From Ruegeria denitrificans (lineage in GTDB: Bacteria > Pseudomonadota > Alphaproteobacteria > Rhodobacterales > Rhodobacteraceae), in contig NZ_CYUD01000007.1 in assembly GCF_001458295.1 (NCBI RefSeq), forward strand, positions 186,001 through 250,000: 64,000 nt of DNA, written 5' to 3'. The notes beneath the pieces are model-generated. The model made no database searches. It saw only the letters and a list, made by a program, of their open reading frames with translations, and was not told where the DNA came from. Of this stretch, positions 25,586-34,835 are shown one piece after another. The first letter of the stretch is position 1. Each line of letters starts with the position of its first letter. The position numbers were made by a program, and so were the translations under genes.

Positions 25586-26506
25586 TCACGCATCCGAGGT
25601 TTGCGCGCCTGCTTCTATTTCCTCCAAGGTTCGCACCAATATCCGTGCCAGAGCCTGAGTTGTCTCTGACATCTGTGCGGGGTTGCGGCCACTGAGTGTC
25701 AGCAGTTCATAAATGTTTTGGCCTTCGATCTGACAGAACAGCAAGTCACCTCTGGCCACTTCGTCGCGCACGTCCGCCCATGTCAAAAAACTGACGCCTG
25801 CACCCTGAATGACAAGCTGCTTTATCGCGCTGACCGAGTTGGATTTTGCTATGGCCTGTGAGTTCAAGCCCATGCGCTGGATCATGGACTTTACGGTTGC
25901 ATTCAGTGACAGAGAGTGATCCGGAAGCACAAGCTGCTGCCCTTGCAATTCCTCTTTCCCAATCAAACCTTTAGCGCGCAGCTCCTGAGTGGGTTTCATA
26001 ACGGCCCCAATATCCAACCTTGCTTCATAATGGCACCGAAACCCGAGATCTCCGGGCATGTTGAATGCAACAACCAGATCAAGCTCGCCTGCAAGCATCT
26101 GCTGAACCAGTTGAGACGTTCCAGCCACTACAACGTCAATGGCGACAGACCCATGTTTTTGTCTGATCTCGTCATACACCGTCGCCAAAAAACCTTCGGC
26201 AAAGCACTCCATTATCCCCAAACGCACATGGCCGACGCGCCCTTTCAGAACTTCGATTTCGCTTCGCAGAGCCTGATCCTGAACTTGAAACTCCCGGATG
26301 TAGTCGACGACCAACTTTCCGGCTTCGGTCAAATTCATCCCTTTTGCATGGCGCAGGAACAATGGGGTTCCCAACTCTCGTTCAAGGTTCAGAACATGTC
26401 GATTGATCGCTGAAGGTGCCAGGTTTACTCTCTCCGAAGCCTTCCGGATCGAGCCTGAGCTGGCAACAATTTCAAGAACGTGCGCGGCTTGAGTGAGCAG
26501 TGGCAT
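25586..26506 (-). CDS. LysR-family transcriptional regulator
   Basis: 306 residues. The N-terminal winged helix is clear: LTQAAHVLEIVASSGSIRKA, then RVNLAPSAINRHVLNLEREL and TPLFLRHAKGMNLTEAG. The rest is a type 2 periplasmic-binding-like effector domain (FAEGFLATVYDEI, DLVVAFNMPGDLG). It is divergent from the amidohydrolase gene with 98 bases between starts, so it probably controls that gene. The BMP gene lies downstream on the same strand, 295 bases away. Confidence 0.9.
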   Translation of the reverse strand: MPLLTQAAHVLEIVASSGSIRKASERVNLAPSAINRHVLNLERELGTPLFLRHAKGMNLTEAGKLVVDYIREFQVQDQALRSEIEVLKGRVGHVRLGIMECFAEGFLATVYDEIRQKHGSVAIDVVVAGTSQLVQQMLAGELDLVVAFNMPGDLGFRCHYEARLDIGAVMKPTQELRAKGLIGKEELQGQQLVLPDHSLSLNATVKSMIQRMGLNSQAIAKSNSVSAIKQLVIQGAGVSFLTWADVRDEVARGDLLFCQIEGQNIYELLTLSGRNPAQMSETTQALARILVRTLEEIEAGAQTSDA

Positions 26507-26604
26507 TTTAGCGTCCTAATTATTAGTCCAAACCGTCCGGTTTATTATCATAGATTGGAACGCTCCTTCCTTCTAGCCTGAACAAAATTCATAAGGATAG
26601 AGAG

Positions 26605-27975
26605 ATGCCTGGCGAAATCTTGCTGTGCGCCCCGTACGTGCTGACCATGGATGCGCAAAACACCGTTTTGAGCGACGGCGCAGTTTTGGTGCGCGGAAAT
26701 GAAATTGTCTCCGTTGCGCTGCGGGACCAGTTGGCGCGCGAACATCCACGCGCAGAAATTCAGGAGTTCAGGGACAGTTTGCTAATGCCAGGCCTGGTCA
26801 ATGCGCATTGCCATTCGGGCATCCTGCGAGGAACGGCCGAAGGATTGCCCGTCTGGGATTGGCTGCGCATGTATATCGACCCGATGCACCGGGTCCTCAA
26901 CGCGCGTGAGGCGGAAACGGCATCTTGGCTTTGCTATGCGGAATCAGCCCTCGCTGGCTCGACGACAATCGTTGACATGTGGCGCTATATGCATGGCAGC
27001 GCAAAGGCCGCCGATACAATCGGCACTCGTTCAGTGCTTGTGCCGTATGTCGGCGAACACCCGGACTATGATTATTTCGAAACGCTCGAATCCAACGAAC
27101 AGCTTCTGAAAGACTGGCATCGCAAGTCGAATGGTCGGATCAATGTCTGGGTGGGCCTGGAACATTTATTCTATGCGTCGCCAGAAAAGCATCGGGACTT
27201 CATTGATCTGGCGCTGAAATATGACACGGGCTTCCATACCCACAGCAACGAAGCCGAAATAGAACTGCGGGAAATGGACCGCCGTTATGGCAAGCGCTCG
27301 GTTCATGTTCTCAGGGATCTTGGGTTTTTCGAACCCCGCAACACTCTGCTCGCGCATTGTGTCTGGCTGGACGATACGGAAATCGAGATCATTGCCGAAA
27401 ATGGTGTCGGCGTCGCCCATAACCCGGTCAGCAACATGAAGCTGGCAAGTGGCATTGCACCGGTGGAAAAGCTGCTCAGGGCAGGTGTCGCTGTCGGGAT
27501 CGGCACAGATGGCGAAAAGGAGAACAACAATCTCGATATGTTCGACGACATGAAGTGCACATCGCTTCTTGGAAAGCTGAACAACTTGAACGCCAGTGCG
27601 CTGGACGCGTGGGAAGTTCTGCGTATGGGCACAATCGATGGCGCCAGAAGCATCGGTCTGGAGAACGAAATCGGTTCGTTGGAGGCTGGCAAGAAGGCTG
27701 ACATTATTGCCGTACGGACTGATACGCCACGGATGACGCCCCTGATCGGCGATGGTGAGTTCTTCAACCTCCATTACAATCTCGTGCATTCAGCGCGGGG
27801 CTCGGATGTGGTCATGACAATGGTGGACGGAAATCAGATCGTGAAAGAGGGGCGGCTTGTGACCGCTGATCTGTCCGACATGATCAATGAAGTTCACGAA
27901 GTTCTTCCGGGATTGTTTGAACGCCGAGCCGCCTTTCTGTCTGAAAACACCGATGGTGCGGTCAGCCCGGTTTGA
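26605..27975 (+). CDS. Amidohydrolase (TrzA/AtzA / aminohydrolase family)
   Basis: 456 residues, a metal-dependent hydrolase with TIM barrel. Metal ligands: HxH in LVNAHCHSGILRG (about 71), His in TGFHTHSNEAE (about 212), LLAHCVWLDD (about 250) and Asp in GIGTDGEKENNNLDMF (about 300). These place it in the chlorohydrolase / guanine deaminase / S-adenosylhomocysteine deaminase group (cog0402), which deaminates or dechlorinates purines and triazines. The following gene encodes another deaminase. The substrate is likely a purine or pterin-like base, by inference from context. Confidence 0.88.
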   Translation: MPGEILLCAPYVLTMDAQNTVLSDGAVLVRGNEIVSVALRDQLAREHPRAEIQEFRDSLLMPGLVNAHCHSGILRGTAEGLPVWDWLRMYIDPMHRVLNAREAETASWLCYAESALAGSTTIVDMWRYMHGSAKAADTIGTRSVLVPYVGEHPDYDYFETLESNEQLLKDWHRKSNGRINVWVGLEHLFYASPEKHRDFIDLALKYDTGFHTHSNEAEIELREMDRRYGKRSVHVLRDLGFFEPRNTLLAHCVWLDDTEIEIIAENGVGVAHNPVSNMKLASGIAPVEKLLRAGVAVGIGTDGEKENNNLDMFDDMKCTSLLGKLNNLNASALDAWEVLRMGTIDGARSIGLENEIGSLEAGKKADIIAVRTDTPRMTPLIGDGEFFNLHYNLVHSARGSDVVMTMVDGNQIVKEGRLVTADLSDMINEVHEVLPGLFERRAAFLSENTDGAVSPV

Positions 27976-28059
27976 GGAACAGCGTAGCTTCGGAGGAAAC
28001 ATGCCAGTCAAAGGGCGAACTATGTTTGGCAGGCTTTACGGGCATTATAGGAAAAACAA

Positions 28060-28530
28060 ATGTGCGATGATCTGAAATATCTGCGTGAAACCATAAAGAT
28101 AGCCCAAGAGTGCCGAGATTCCGGCAACCATCCCTTCGGGGCCATTCTCGTCGGCCCCCAAGGTGACATATTGCTTCGGGCAGGAAACTCGTACTCGTAT
28201 GAAAAAGGCGTTGGGCATGCGGAATTGAATGTTGCCCGAGCAGCGAGCCGAAAGTACCAACCTGAATACTTGGAAAAATGTACGCTATACACATCCGTAG
28301 AGCCCTGTTGCATGTGCGCGGGAGCTTGCTATTGGGCAGGAATTGGAACTGTCGTCTACGGGATGACTGAAAAGCGATTAGCTGTACTCACCGGTGACAA
28401 CGAAGAGAACCTGACGCTGAATCTACCTTGTGAAACCGTATTTGCAGCAGGTCAACGAAAAGTAGAGACCCGCGGACCATTTGCCGAAATCGAAGAAGAA
28501 GTTGCCGAGGGTCATTCGGGTTTCTGGTAA
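28060..28530 (+). CDS. CDA-fold nucleoside/guanine deaminase
   Basis: 156 residues with the zinc deaminase motifs GHAELNVARAA (HAE, proton shuttle Glu) and SVEPCCMCAGACYWA (PCxxC). Length and layout match the GuaD / TadA-like group; GuaD of Bacillus is also 156 residues. The N-terminal IKIAQECRDSGNHPFGAILV is the usual first helix and strand. It lies 84 bases after the amidohydrolase gene on the same strand and probably acts on guanine or a related base or nucleoside in the same catabolic route. Confidence 0.86.
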   Translation: MCDDLKYLRETIKIAQECRDSGNHPFGAILVGPQGDILLRAGNSYSYEKGVGHAELNVARAASRKYQPEYLEKCTLYTSVEPCCMCAGACYWAGIGTVVYGMTEKRLAVLTGDNEENLTLNLPCETVFAAGQRKVETRGPFAEIEEEVAEGHSGFW

Positions 28531-28847
28531 TTGGATGTCAGCTACGAGAACAATTTGCCAAATGAACCTTGTATTTTCAAATTGAAATGGCGAGTTTGTT
28601 GCGCATCCCAGAAACTGCAAAGCCTTATTGTGAATGTCCGGTTTGGGCTGCGACCAGTCACTTATGTGTGTTGCAGAGAATGCCAGCAGAGCCGAACCCG
28701 TAAATTTGGAATTCTCACTGCGTGCGCTGGCAACAAAAAATTTTGCCGCATTTTCATCATTCCGAGCGTAGCGTGATCTATTCGATCAGCGAGCGAGATG
28801 CGCAACAAAACACTCGTTGAAGGAATGCCGCCAATTGCGAACGACGT
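28531..28847. other. Intergenic region with repeat copy B
   Basis: No gene seen. The repeat family copy at 28611-28683 is the main recognisable content. Confidence 0.6.
28611..28683 (+). repeat. Dispersed intergenic repeat, copy B (best copy)
   Basis: AAACTGCAAAGCCTTATTG leads into TGAATGTCCGGTTTGGGCTG (28631-28650), then CGACCAGTCACTTATGTGTG and TTGCAGAGAATG. Parts of this are shared with copies at 2965, 23872, 33646 and 42019. Confidence 0.7.
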
Positions 28848-30284
28848 TCATGCCGACACCTCCCGCGAAGCAGGTTGCTTCCGCACCAGAGTGAACATCG
28901 CCATGAGTGCAATAAGCCCAAACGGCAAGCAGGCGAGGAAAACCCATCTGGCAACGTCTGATGCTGCCTGAGTCGTGCTCATGGTAACGAAACCTGAGGC
29001 ATTTGCGACAATCCCAATGTAGGCGGCTCCCAACGCGTATCCCAATCTCTGGACTGTGGGCATCGCACCTGAGATTCGTTGCACTTCACCCGGTTCGGCA
29101 AGCGATGTGGTGCGGCGAAGAATGAAGGTCCAGGCCACGCCAAACCCGGCTCCATCCATCGCAGCGAATACCGCGATCAGCCAGACAGGCCCGTTGGGAA
29201 CAGCGTAAAGAAAGCCTGCAATGCTCAGTACCACCAGGGTGATCCCGGCAGCGATCATCAGACGATCAAATCGCTCCGGTGAGCCACTCACAAGCACCGC
29301 CGCAATCGACCAACCGATGGAAGAGCAGGCAATGATATAGCCCGCGGTCAAGGCGGATACACCATGTATGGCGATCACCAGAAGCGGGCCGAAGGCTGTC
29401 AGGGCGACAGTAGCGATGGATAGTGACAATATCATCAGAAGCGCGGCCCCCGTCGTCGTGCCCAGCCCGAACGGGTGGTTCGGCAGCAACCTGTCTGTCC
29501 CGGCGCGGCCATCAAGGCGCAGGAAAATGACCAGACATGACAGACCCATCGCTACCAGAAGCGAGGTTTGTATTGGCTTGACCTCAACCCCGCCCGACGA
29601 CACCAACAGGACCGCCAGACACAGCAACGCCAGTCGCCTAAGGGGAAACTTGCCGGAATCCGTCGTTTTAGATGCTGCCTGATCCGGTCGCAGAGCAATC
29701 CAGACGGACAATCCGAAAGCCTGAAGCGCGAAGAAACCGAACCCCCAGCGCCATGTTGCATACTCGACAAAGAAGCCTCCGATCAACGGGCCAAGAAACG
29801 CGGAAAGACCCCAGAAAGTTGAAACCATGGCTATTGCGCGTGCCGTGTATCGTGTTGGGAAAATCGAACCCACCGCCACGAAGGCCATGGCGACAAGCCC
29901 GCCGCCGCCCAGCCCCTGCATGGCGCGTCCGGCAAGGAACAGGGCCATCGTAGGGCTTAAAGCACTGAGTAGGCATCCAATCCCAAACAGGGCTGCCGCA
30001 AGACTCATCGGACGCCGCAGCCCATGTCGCATCGTCAAGAGCGCGCTCGCTGCCCCGGCCACAACCGAAGTAATCTCATAAAGCGACACAGACCATCCGA
30101 CCAACGCAGCCCCGCCAACGTCGGAGACAATAGAGGGAAGCATGGTTGCCACGATGAGCCCATCAGCGGCGTGCAGCCAAACGGCGAGGCAAACCAGTGC
30201 AAGAGACGGCGCATAAGCGCTCGTCAGGAACTCTCGCCATGGAACAAAACTGTCGGCACTATTGTCGCTACCCGGTGCGGCCAT
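28848..30284 (-). CDS. MFS drug/multidrug exporter, SoxR-controlled
   Basis: 478 residues from ATG 30284 (GGAG 7 bases upstream; a TTG at 30296 is also in frame). About 14 membrane helices. The N-terminal half has the MFS motif MLPSIVSDVGGAALVGWSVS and the antiporter-type LTMRHGLRRPMSLAAALFG; GRAMQGLGGGGLVAM resembles motif C of drug:H+ antiporters (DHA2-like). It is divergent from a SoxR gene, and the promoter contains a SoxR box, so export of redox-active compounds is likely. Confidence 0.88.
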   Translation of the reverse strand: MAAPGSDNSADSFVPWREFLTSAYAPSLALVCLAVWLHAADGLIVATMLPSIVSDVGGAALVGWSVSLYEITSVVAGAASALLTMRHGLRRPMSLAAALFGIGCLLSALSPTMALFLAGRAMQGLGGGGLVAMAFVAVGSIFPTRYTARAIAMVSTFWGLSAFLGPLIGGFFVEYATWRWGFGFFALQAFGLSVWIALRPDQAASKTTDSGKFPLRRLALLCLAVLLVSSGGVEVKPIQTSLLVAMGLSCLVIFLRLDGRAGTDRLLPNHPFGLGTTTGAALLMILSLSIATVALTAFGPLLVIAIHGVSALTAGYIIACSSIGWSIAAVLVSGSPERFDRLMIAAGITLVVLSIAGFLYAVPNGPVWLIAVFAAMDGAGFGVAWTFILRRTTSLAEPGEVQRISGAMPTVQRLGYALGAAYIGIVANASGFVTMSTTQAASDVARWVFLACLPFGLIALMAMFTLVRKQPASREVSA

Positions 30285-30312
30285 CTTTATCTCCAACGTG
30301 TTGACAGCTTCC

Positions 30313-30343
30313 CTGCTACGACCTCAACATTGGTTGAGGTCAA
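30313..30343 (-). promoter_or_regulatory. SoxR box and SoxR-type promoter of the MFS gene
   Basis: The perfect palindrome ACCTCAACATTGGTTGAGGT lies at 30321-30340. On the minus strand a -35 hexamer TTGACC (30338-30343) and a -10-like TAGCAG (30313-30318) are separated by 19 bases, the overlong spacer typical of MerR-family activators. The site sits between soxR and the exporter gene. Confidence 0.85.
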
Positions 30344-30356
30344 GAGGGGAAAATCA

Positions 30357-30788
30357 ATGGCAGAGAAATTTCTTTCGGTCGGAGACGTTGCTCGCCGCAG
30401 CGGCCTGCCGGTCTCAACTTTGCATTTCTACGAACGCAAAGGGCTGATTGCCTCCGAACGGAATGCAGCCAATCATCGGGTTTACCGCCGTGAAATTCTG
30501 CGCCGTGTTTCGGTGATCAAGGTGGCCCAGAGTGCCGGGGTGTCTCTTGCCGAAATCGCGGAAGCACTTTCCAGCTTGCCTCCGGGTGCAGCGCCAGACA
30601 CTGATGACTGGGCCCGTATCTCCGAGGTTTGGTTTGATGATCTGACACGCCGGATCAATCTGCTTACCGCTCTGAGAGACAAAATGGGTAAGTGCATCGG
30701 GTGTGGCTGTCTAAGTGTCAAAACTTGCCCGCTCTACAATGAAAACGACCATCTGGCGGAAGAAGGGTCGGGGCCGAGGCTTCTATAG
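30357..30788 (+). CDS. soxR: Redox-sensitive transcriptional activator SoxR
   Basis: 143 residues from ATG 30357 (GAGGGGAAAA upstream); a longer in-frame extension overlaps the exporter gene and is rejected. MerR-type helix-turn-helix: LSVGDVARRSGLPVSTLHFYERKGLI. The C-terminal [2Fe-2S] ligand cluster CIGCGCLSVKTC has the four Cys in the SoxR spacing. SoxR is activated by oxidation or nitrosylation of this cluster by redox-cycling compounds. Outside enterics it usually controls exporters directly rather than SoxS, and no soxS is present here. Confidence 0.95.
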   Translation: MAEKFLSVGDVARRSGLPVSTLHFYERKGLIASERNAANHRVYRREILRRVSVIKVAQSAGVSLAEIAEALSSLPPGAAPDTDDWARISEVWFDDLTRRINLLTALRDKMGKCIGCGCLSVKTCPLYNENDHLAEEGSGPRLL

Positions 30789-31111
30789 TAAAAAGGCGAC
30801 ATCCGCTGCTATCGCATAGACGTGCAATGTGAGTTCAGAAACGCCCGATCCTAATGCGGCACGCCCCACCTGTTGAACCTCACATAAGCCGCCGTTCGCC
30901 ACATCCACCACTGACGCCAGCGCCTGTATCGCAAGTTACCGTGCGCTCTGCCGTACGATCACCAACAGCAAGCTTGCCCCGAACATGCGGTAATGTCTTC
31001 TGAAAAACGCTTATCTCTTTGATCTTGATGTGTTCTATTCCCTTGTGAGCTGCTTATGGTTCATACGGTCACAAATGTCAGCTTCGCGACGGCGATCAAC
31101 CTGAGGCCGCT
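30789..31111. other. Intergenic region, nothing recognised
   Basis: 323 bases between two convergent genes (soxR and the VOC gene). No coding frame, hairpin with T tract or repeat copy could be supported. Confidence 0.5.
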
Positions 31112-31594
31112 TCAAAGGAAACTCGTCCCATATTTCTGATTTAGTTGTTTATGATCACTATCTGTGACTGCGCGCGTACTAACACTCTGCGCAAACCTCA
31201 AAAGGTATCCGTCGGGGTCAAGAACTATGAACTGCCGCCTTGTATCCATGCAATCGGTCTTCCAATCTTCTGCATCATGAATTTCGACGAACGGCTTAAT
31301 CCCCTTTGCGCGTACTCTGTCATACAGGTCCTGAACGTTGTCGACCATGAACTGAAAATTGATCCCACGTCCGAAGGGCCGCTCCATCGACTTGGGAAAC
31401 CAGGGCTCCCAGCTTCCGTCGATGGTCCAATGCGCGATCATAATCTGAGCCTGATTCAACGATAGATAGGCGTGAGGATCTTGTCCGCGTTGTTGGGCCA
31501 CCTCAAAGCCGATGGTTTCCGTATAAAACGCCATCGATTTCTCAAAGTCAGTGCACCAAAGCTCCGGAACCAATGGCTCGATTCTGAATGTCAT
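31112..31594 (-). CDS. VOC-superfamily (glyoxalase/bleomycin-resistance-like) protein
   Basis: 160 residues from ATG 31594 (GGAGAG upstream; TTG 31606 also in frame). The paired beta-alpha-beta-beta-beta modules of the vicinal oxygen chelate fold are seen: VPELWCTDFEKSMAFYTETIGFEV, then INFQFMVDNVQDLYDRVRAKG and FIVLDPDGYLLRFAQ. The last motif is typical of bleomycin-binding proteins. It could bind a drug or catalyse a small isomerisation; a metal site is not obvious. The DUF2000 gene is upstream on the same strand. Confidence 0.82.
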   Translation of the reverse strand: MTFRIEPLVPELWCTDFEKSMAFYTETIGFEVAQQRGQDPHAYLSLNQAQIMIAHWTIDGSWEPWFPKSMERPFGRGINFQFMVDNVQDLYDRVRAKGIKPFVEIHDAEDWKTDCMDTRRQFIVLDPDGYLLRFAQSVSTRAVTDSDHKQLNQKYGTSFL

Positions 31595-31721
31595 ATCGCT
31601 CTCCAAGAGGGTGTCACCTCCTCATTCTGGTTTCTCAAGTGAAGTTGAAGCCAAGCTAAAGTAGCTTATCTGTTTCAATTCATTAATTGACGCAGGAAGC
31701 CGAACGTCACAAAGCCTGCAT

Positions 31722-32129
31722 TTATCCATGCATCTTCGCCCCTTTGGTGATCTTGTCCACGACCTTGTTGTTAGCGCGTAGGGCTATGCCCACGGTGTTG
31801 GGTTCGTCGGGGCCATGTTCAGAAAAAACGGCCCGGTTAGCCTCGTCATGGCCAGTGGCAAACATTTCTTCGATGTAAGCCACGGTTTCGACGCCCCGAT
31901 TGCGGGCGCGATTGCGAATGTTGGTCAGAACATTGGCAGCGCCTGACAACACGATTACTGGCTGAACGGACATCGGCAGATGAGAGTTGCCGTCAGAGTC
32001 TTTATAGAAATCGCCAATAAGATCGGGGTTGGCGCCGGTAATGCCGCTCATCAAAAAGGCCGTTACGTTTAGTTTTTGCCAAGTGGCAAGGTCATCACGG
32101 ACAATGATGGCAATCTTGGTGTCAAACAT
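31722..32129 (-). CDS. DUF2000 family protein
   Basis: 135 residues from ATG 32129 (GGAAGGA upstream); the longer frame to 32261 overlaps the LysE gene and is not supported. The sequence TKIAIIVRDDLATWQKLNVTAFLMSGI and the YIEEMFATGHDEANR segment match the DUF2000 family, sometimes annotated as a peptidyl-tRNA hydrolase-like fold. Function unknown. It follows the LysE-family gene by 17 bases, likely one operon. Confidence 0.8.
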   Translation of the reverse strand: MFDTKIAIIVRDDLATWQKLNVTAFLMSGITGANPDLIGDFYKDSDGNSHLPMSVQPVIVLSGAANVLTNIRNRARNRGVETVAYIEEMFATGHDEANRAVFSEHGPDEPNTVGIALRANNKVVDKITKGAKMHG

Positions 32130-32146
32130 TTGTACGTCCTTCCTTC

Positions 32147-32737
32147 TTAAATCAGCGCGATCATTGACACGGCGAGGCCAAGGCCAAGAGCCAGATTGAT
32201 CAGACGGGCTAGTGTTGGGTTTTGCAAAAGTCTCTGCAATGCCGCTCCGCCCACAAGCCAAGGAAGACAGCCCACAACTGCGGCAATGGTGAAAACCACA
32301 CTAAGCGTTGCAGCTTGTTGAAAGGCAGACCCTTCCGAGATCATGAATGCACCAACGATAGAGACCGATACGATCCATGCTTTCGGATTGACCCACTGAA
32401 GTAACAAGGCGGGCAGGAAACCAATTTTGAGCTCACGGGTACTCAGTGCTTCGTCTCTTGAAATCGGGGCGCTAGCAATGACCCAAGCCAGCCAAAGTAT
32501 GGCTCCCATTCCGACAACGCGCAGTGTGGAAAGCACGACTTCGTTTCCAAGAACAGATGCGCCAAGACCAAATCCCGCTGTAAAGAGGATCAGTCCCGTT
32601 CCCATTGCGGTTCCAACCAATGCAGGAAGCCCGCGCAGAACGCCCATCTGAGCGCCAATCGTTGTCAACAGTACATTGGATGGGCCTGGCGTCACTGATG
32701 CCAGGAAGGCAAAAAGAAAAAATGCTGGCAGTTCCAT
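32147..32737 (-). CDS. LysE/RhtB-family amino acid exporter
   Basis: 196 residues, six membrane helices, ATG 32737 with GAGGTGG upstream. The N-terminal FLASVTPGPSNVLLTTIGAQ is the LysE/RhtB signature (PGPxN), and LLQWVNPKAWIVSVSIVGAF carries the conserved NPK. It would export amino acids or homoserine-lactone-like molecules. The divergent Lrp/AsnC gene 136 bases away is a common regulator of such exporters. Confidence 0.9.
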   Translation of the reverse strand: MELPAFFLFAFLASVTPGPSNVLLTTIGAQMGVLRGLPALVGTAMGTGLILFTAGFGLGASVLGNEVVLSTLRVVGMGAILWLAWVIASAPISRDEALSTRELKIGFLPALLLQWVNPKAWIVSVSIVGAFMISEGSAFQQAATLSVVFTIAAVVGCLPWLVGGAALQRLLQNPTLARLINLALGLGLAVSMIALI

Positions 32738-32873
32738 CGTTGCCACCTCTTCCTATGTTGTTTCGTCGTTCTTGATATATGTGGGAGTTTTATTCTGTAA
32801 AACTCTATCTAAATCGTATATCATTCATTAGTAGGCAAATATATCGAAGCTATTTCGGAAGAGGTGAGCGAAA

Positions 32874-33356
32874 GTGGACATTGACCGAACGGATCGACGA
32901 ATTTTGGCGCTTTTGTCGAATGATGCACGGAAGACCAACAAAGAGCTTTCACATGATGTTGGCTTGGCGGCCTCAAGCGTCCACGAGCGGCTAAAGCGTC
33001 TCCATGACAGCGGTTTGGTAGTGGGGGCATATACTGACATTCGGCTGGAACGATTGGGCCTCTCATTGAAAGCGTTATTGTTCATTCAAATGTCTGAACA
33101 CAAAAAGAGTGACCTTGATCGAATTCTGAAGGAAATTCTGAAGATCCCTGAGGTACGTGCAGGCTGGATGATCAGCGGCCGATTTGATGCGGTCGTGGAA
33201 GTTGTAACAAAAAACACCTCACACCTGCATCGGTTGGTTGTTGAACGGTTTTCGTCACGAGAAGAGATCAGTCGAATAGAGACATCTATCGTTTTTGAAA
33301 GCGTTTCTCAGCACGATCTCTCCGATACACTCGAATTGACGAACCATCAGCCGTAA
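32874..33356 (+). CDS. Lrp/AsnC-family regulator
   Basis: 160 residues from GTG 32874 with GGAAGAGGTGAG upstream. N-terminal helix-turn-helix DRTDRRILALLSNDARKTNK and LSHDVGLAASSVHERLKRLH, then the AsnC ligand domain (about 65-145) with GWMISGRFDAVVEVV. Such proteins sense amino acids. It is divergent from the LysE-type exporter gene, its probable target. Confidence 0.93.
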   Translation: MDIDRTDRRILALLSNDARKTNKELSHDVGLAASSVHERLKRLHDSGLVVGAYTDIRLERLGLSLKALLFIQMSEHKKSDLDRILKEILKIPEVRAGWMISGRFDAVVEVVTKNTSHLHRLVVERFSSREEISRIETSIVFESVSQHDLSDTLELTNHQP

Positions 33357-33873
33357 GGCTTTGCGTGAACCTAGGGAGTGTGGGGGTCGCCTATTTCCCC
33401 TGGGGTGCAGGGGAGATCGTTTTCCAATCAATCCGATCTAGGTGCCCTCTACCACCCTAGTTTGCACTCCGCCGAGTTGACCCCAGATTGGACGTGACAA
33501 GGCAACCCGGCAAGTCGCGTTTTGGCACCCTCAATCATTCTGCCGAGAAACACCAAAAACATGACCGACGGTTTCCTTCCGCTCGACGGCGTCAATTAGA
33601 AAACCCGCCAAGCCGAGTCGCGAAACAAATGACCCGTTATTGGGGAGTCGAATTGGGGCCGTGACCCGTCGCTTATGCGTATTACAGTGAAAGATAGTCG
33701 TAAGCACATCGTTGCCAATGCAGCTAGATATATCTAGGCCTACGACGCGCACCACGCTTCCAAACTCGCAAACCGCTCCAATTCAATGGCTCACAATTGC
33801 CTAAGACTGCCGGGCTATTACCAGCAAATACCGATCAGCGACGCTTAATCAAACTGATCTGTTCGTCCCTAAG
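33357..33873. other. Intergenic region with repeat copy D
   Basis: No gene supported in 517 bases. A diverged repeat copy at 33646-33692 is the only recognised content; a 74-residue minus-strand frame over it has no family resemblance. Confidence 0.55.
33646..33692 (+). repeat. Dispersed intergenic repeat, copy D (diverged)
   Basis: The 3' part GACCCGTCGCTTATGCGTAT and TACAGTGAA aligns with GACCAGTCACTTATGTGTGT and TGCAGAGAA of copy B; the core is degenerate (GTCGAATTGGGGC). Confidence 0.45.
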
Positions 33874-34809
33874 TTAGTCGCCCAAAGGCTGTGGCCCAGT
33901 TCTTCCATGGTAAGCCGTCAAGGACGCACGAATTCGACGAAGATTCTCCTTCGTTTCGTCAGTCATCTCCTGCGCCACCGTCATAGCCAATGCGTCGACA
34001 ATCGCTAGGTGCGCATATCGCGATGCGGTCGGTTTGTAGATGTCACTGTCTTCTGGCAATTCCGTGAGAAGGGCAATTTTAGATATGTCCGCCAGTCGGG
34101 TATTGGGTTTTGTAATACTGATGGTGGTTGCGCCATAACCATTGGCGACTTCCGCGGCACTGACGATTGCGTCAGCTTCACCACTAGCTGAAACGAGAAA
34201 AAGAACATCTTCGGGTCTAAGCGCCGCCGCGCGCATTTGCAGGACGTAGCTGTCATTCACAAAGAATGATGGAATTCCGAGCCTGAAAAAGCGATTGGAT
34301 GCTTCCTGAGCGACAAGAGAAGACCCTCCTCCTATTCCAGCGAAAAGGATTTGCCGCCGGTCTAGGCAGGCATCCCTTGCTTTTTCAAGCCTCTCGGTAT
34401 CGATTTGACCGCGCATGACATCCAGGGTTGCGAACAATGCCCCCAGGACCTGGTCAATCGCTGAATTCGCGTCAGAGCTTTCATCACCGGCATTTCTGTA
34501 TAAGTACTGAGCGCTTACGGCGACGTTCTGGGCCAGGCGGAGCTTGAAGTCCCGAAAGCCTTCACAGCCGAGGCTACGGCAGAACCGCACAACTGTTGGC
34601 TTACTGACCGAACAACGTTCCGCGAGATCCCCGATGGTCATCGAGCTGATTTCGTTGAGGTGGTCCTTTACGTAGTCAGCGACTTTCTGCTCCTGAACCG
34701 CCAGTTTGGTCTGCGAATTATGCAGTGCCGGGATTAGATCCACAGCGCCAATGCGGCCCTTATGCGGGGGCGCGTTTTCATCTGAGACAGGGCGCGGTTG
34801 GTTCGGCAT
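33874..34809 (-). CDS. RpiR/MurR-family regulator
   Basis: 311 residues. An N-terminal HTH_6 domain (about 25-100; MTIGDLAERCSVSKPTVVRFCRSLGCEGF) precedes a SIS sugar-phosphate-binding domain (about 130-270; RRQILFAGIGGGSSLVAQEA and FLVSASGEADAIVSAA). RpiR proteins respond to phosphorylated sugars or sugar acids. It is divergent from the TRAP operon and three copies of a TGTAAC-type palindrome lie between them, close to the HexR-type operator. It probably represses that operon and itself. Confidence 0.92.
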   Translation of the reverse strand: MPNQPRPVSDENAPPHKGRIGAVDLIPALHNSQTKLAVQEQKVADYVKDHLNEISSMTIGDLAERCSVSKPTVVRFCRSLGCEGFRDFKLRLAQNVAVSAQYLYRNAGDESSDANSAIDQVLGALFATLDVMRGQIDTERLEKARDACLDRRQILFAGIGGGSSLVAQEASNRFFRLGIPSFFVNDSYVLQMRAAALRPEDVLFLVSASGEADAIVSAAEVANGYGATTISITKPNTRLADISKIALLTELPEDSDIYKPTASRYAHLAIVDALAMTVAQEMTDETKENLRRIRASLTAYHGRTGPQPLGD

Positions 34810-34835
34810 GTGCGTGATTTTCTCTTGGTCGCTGA

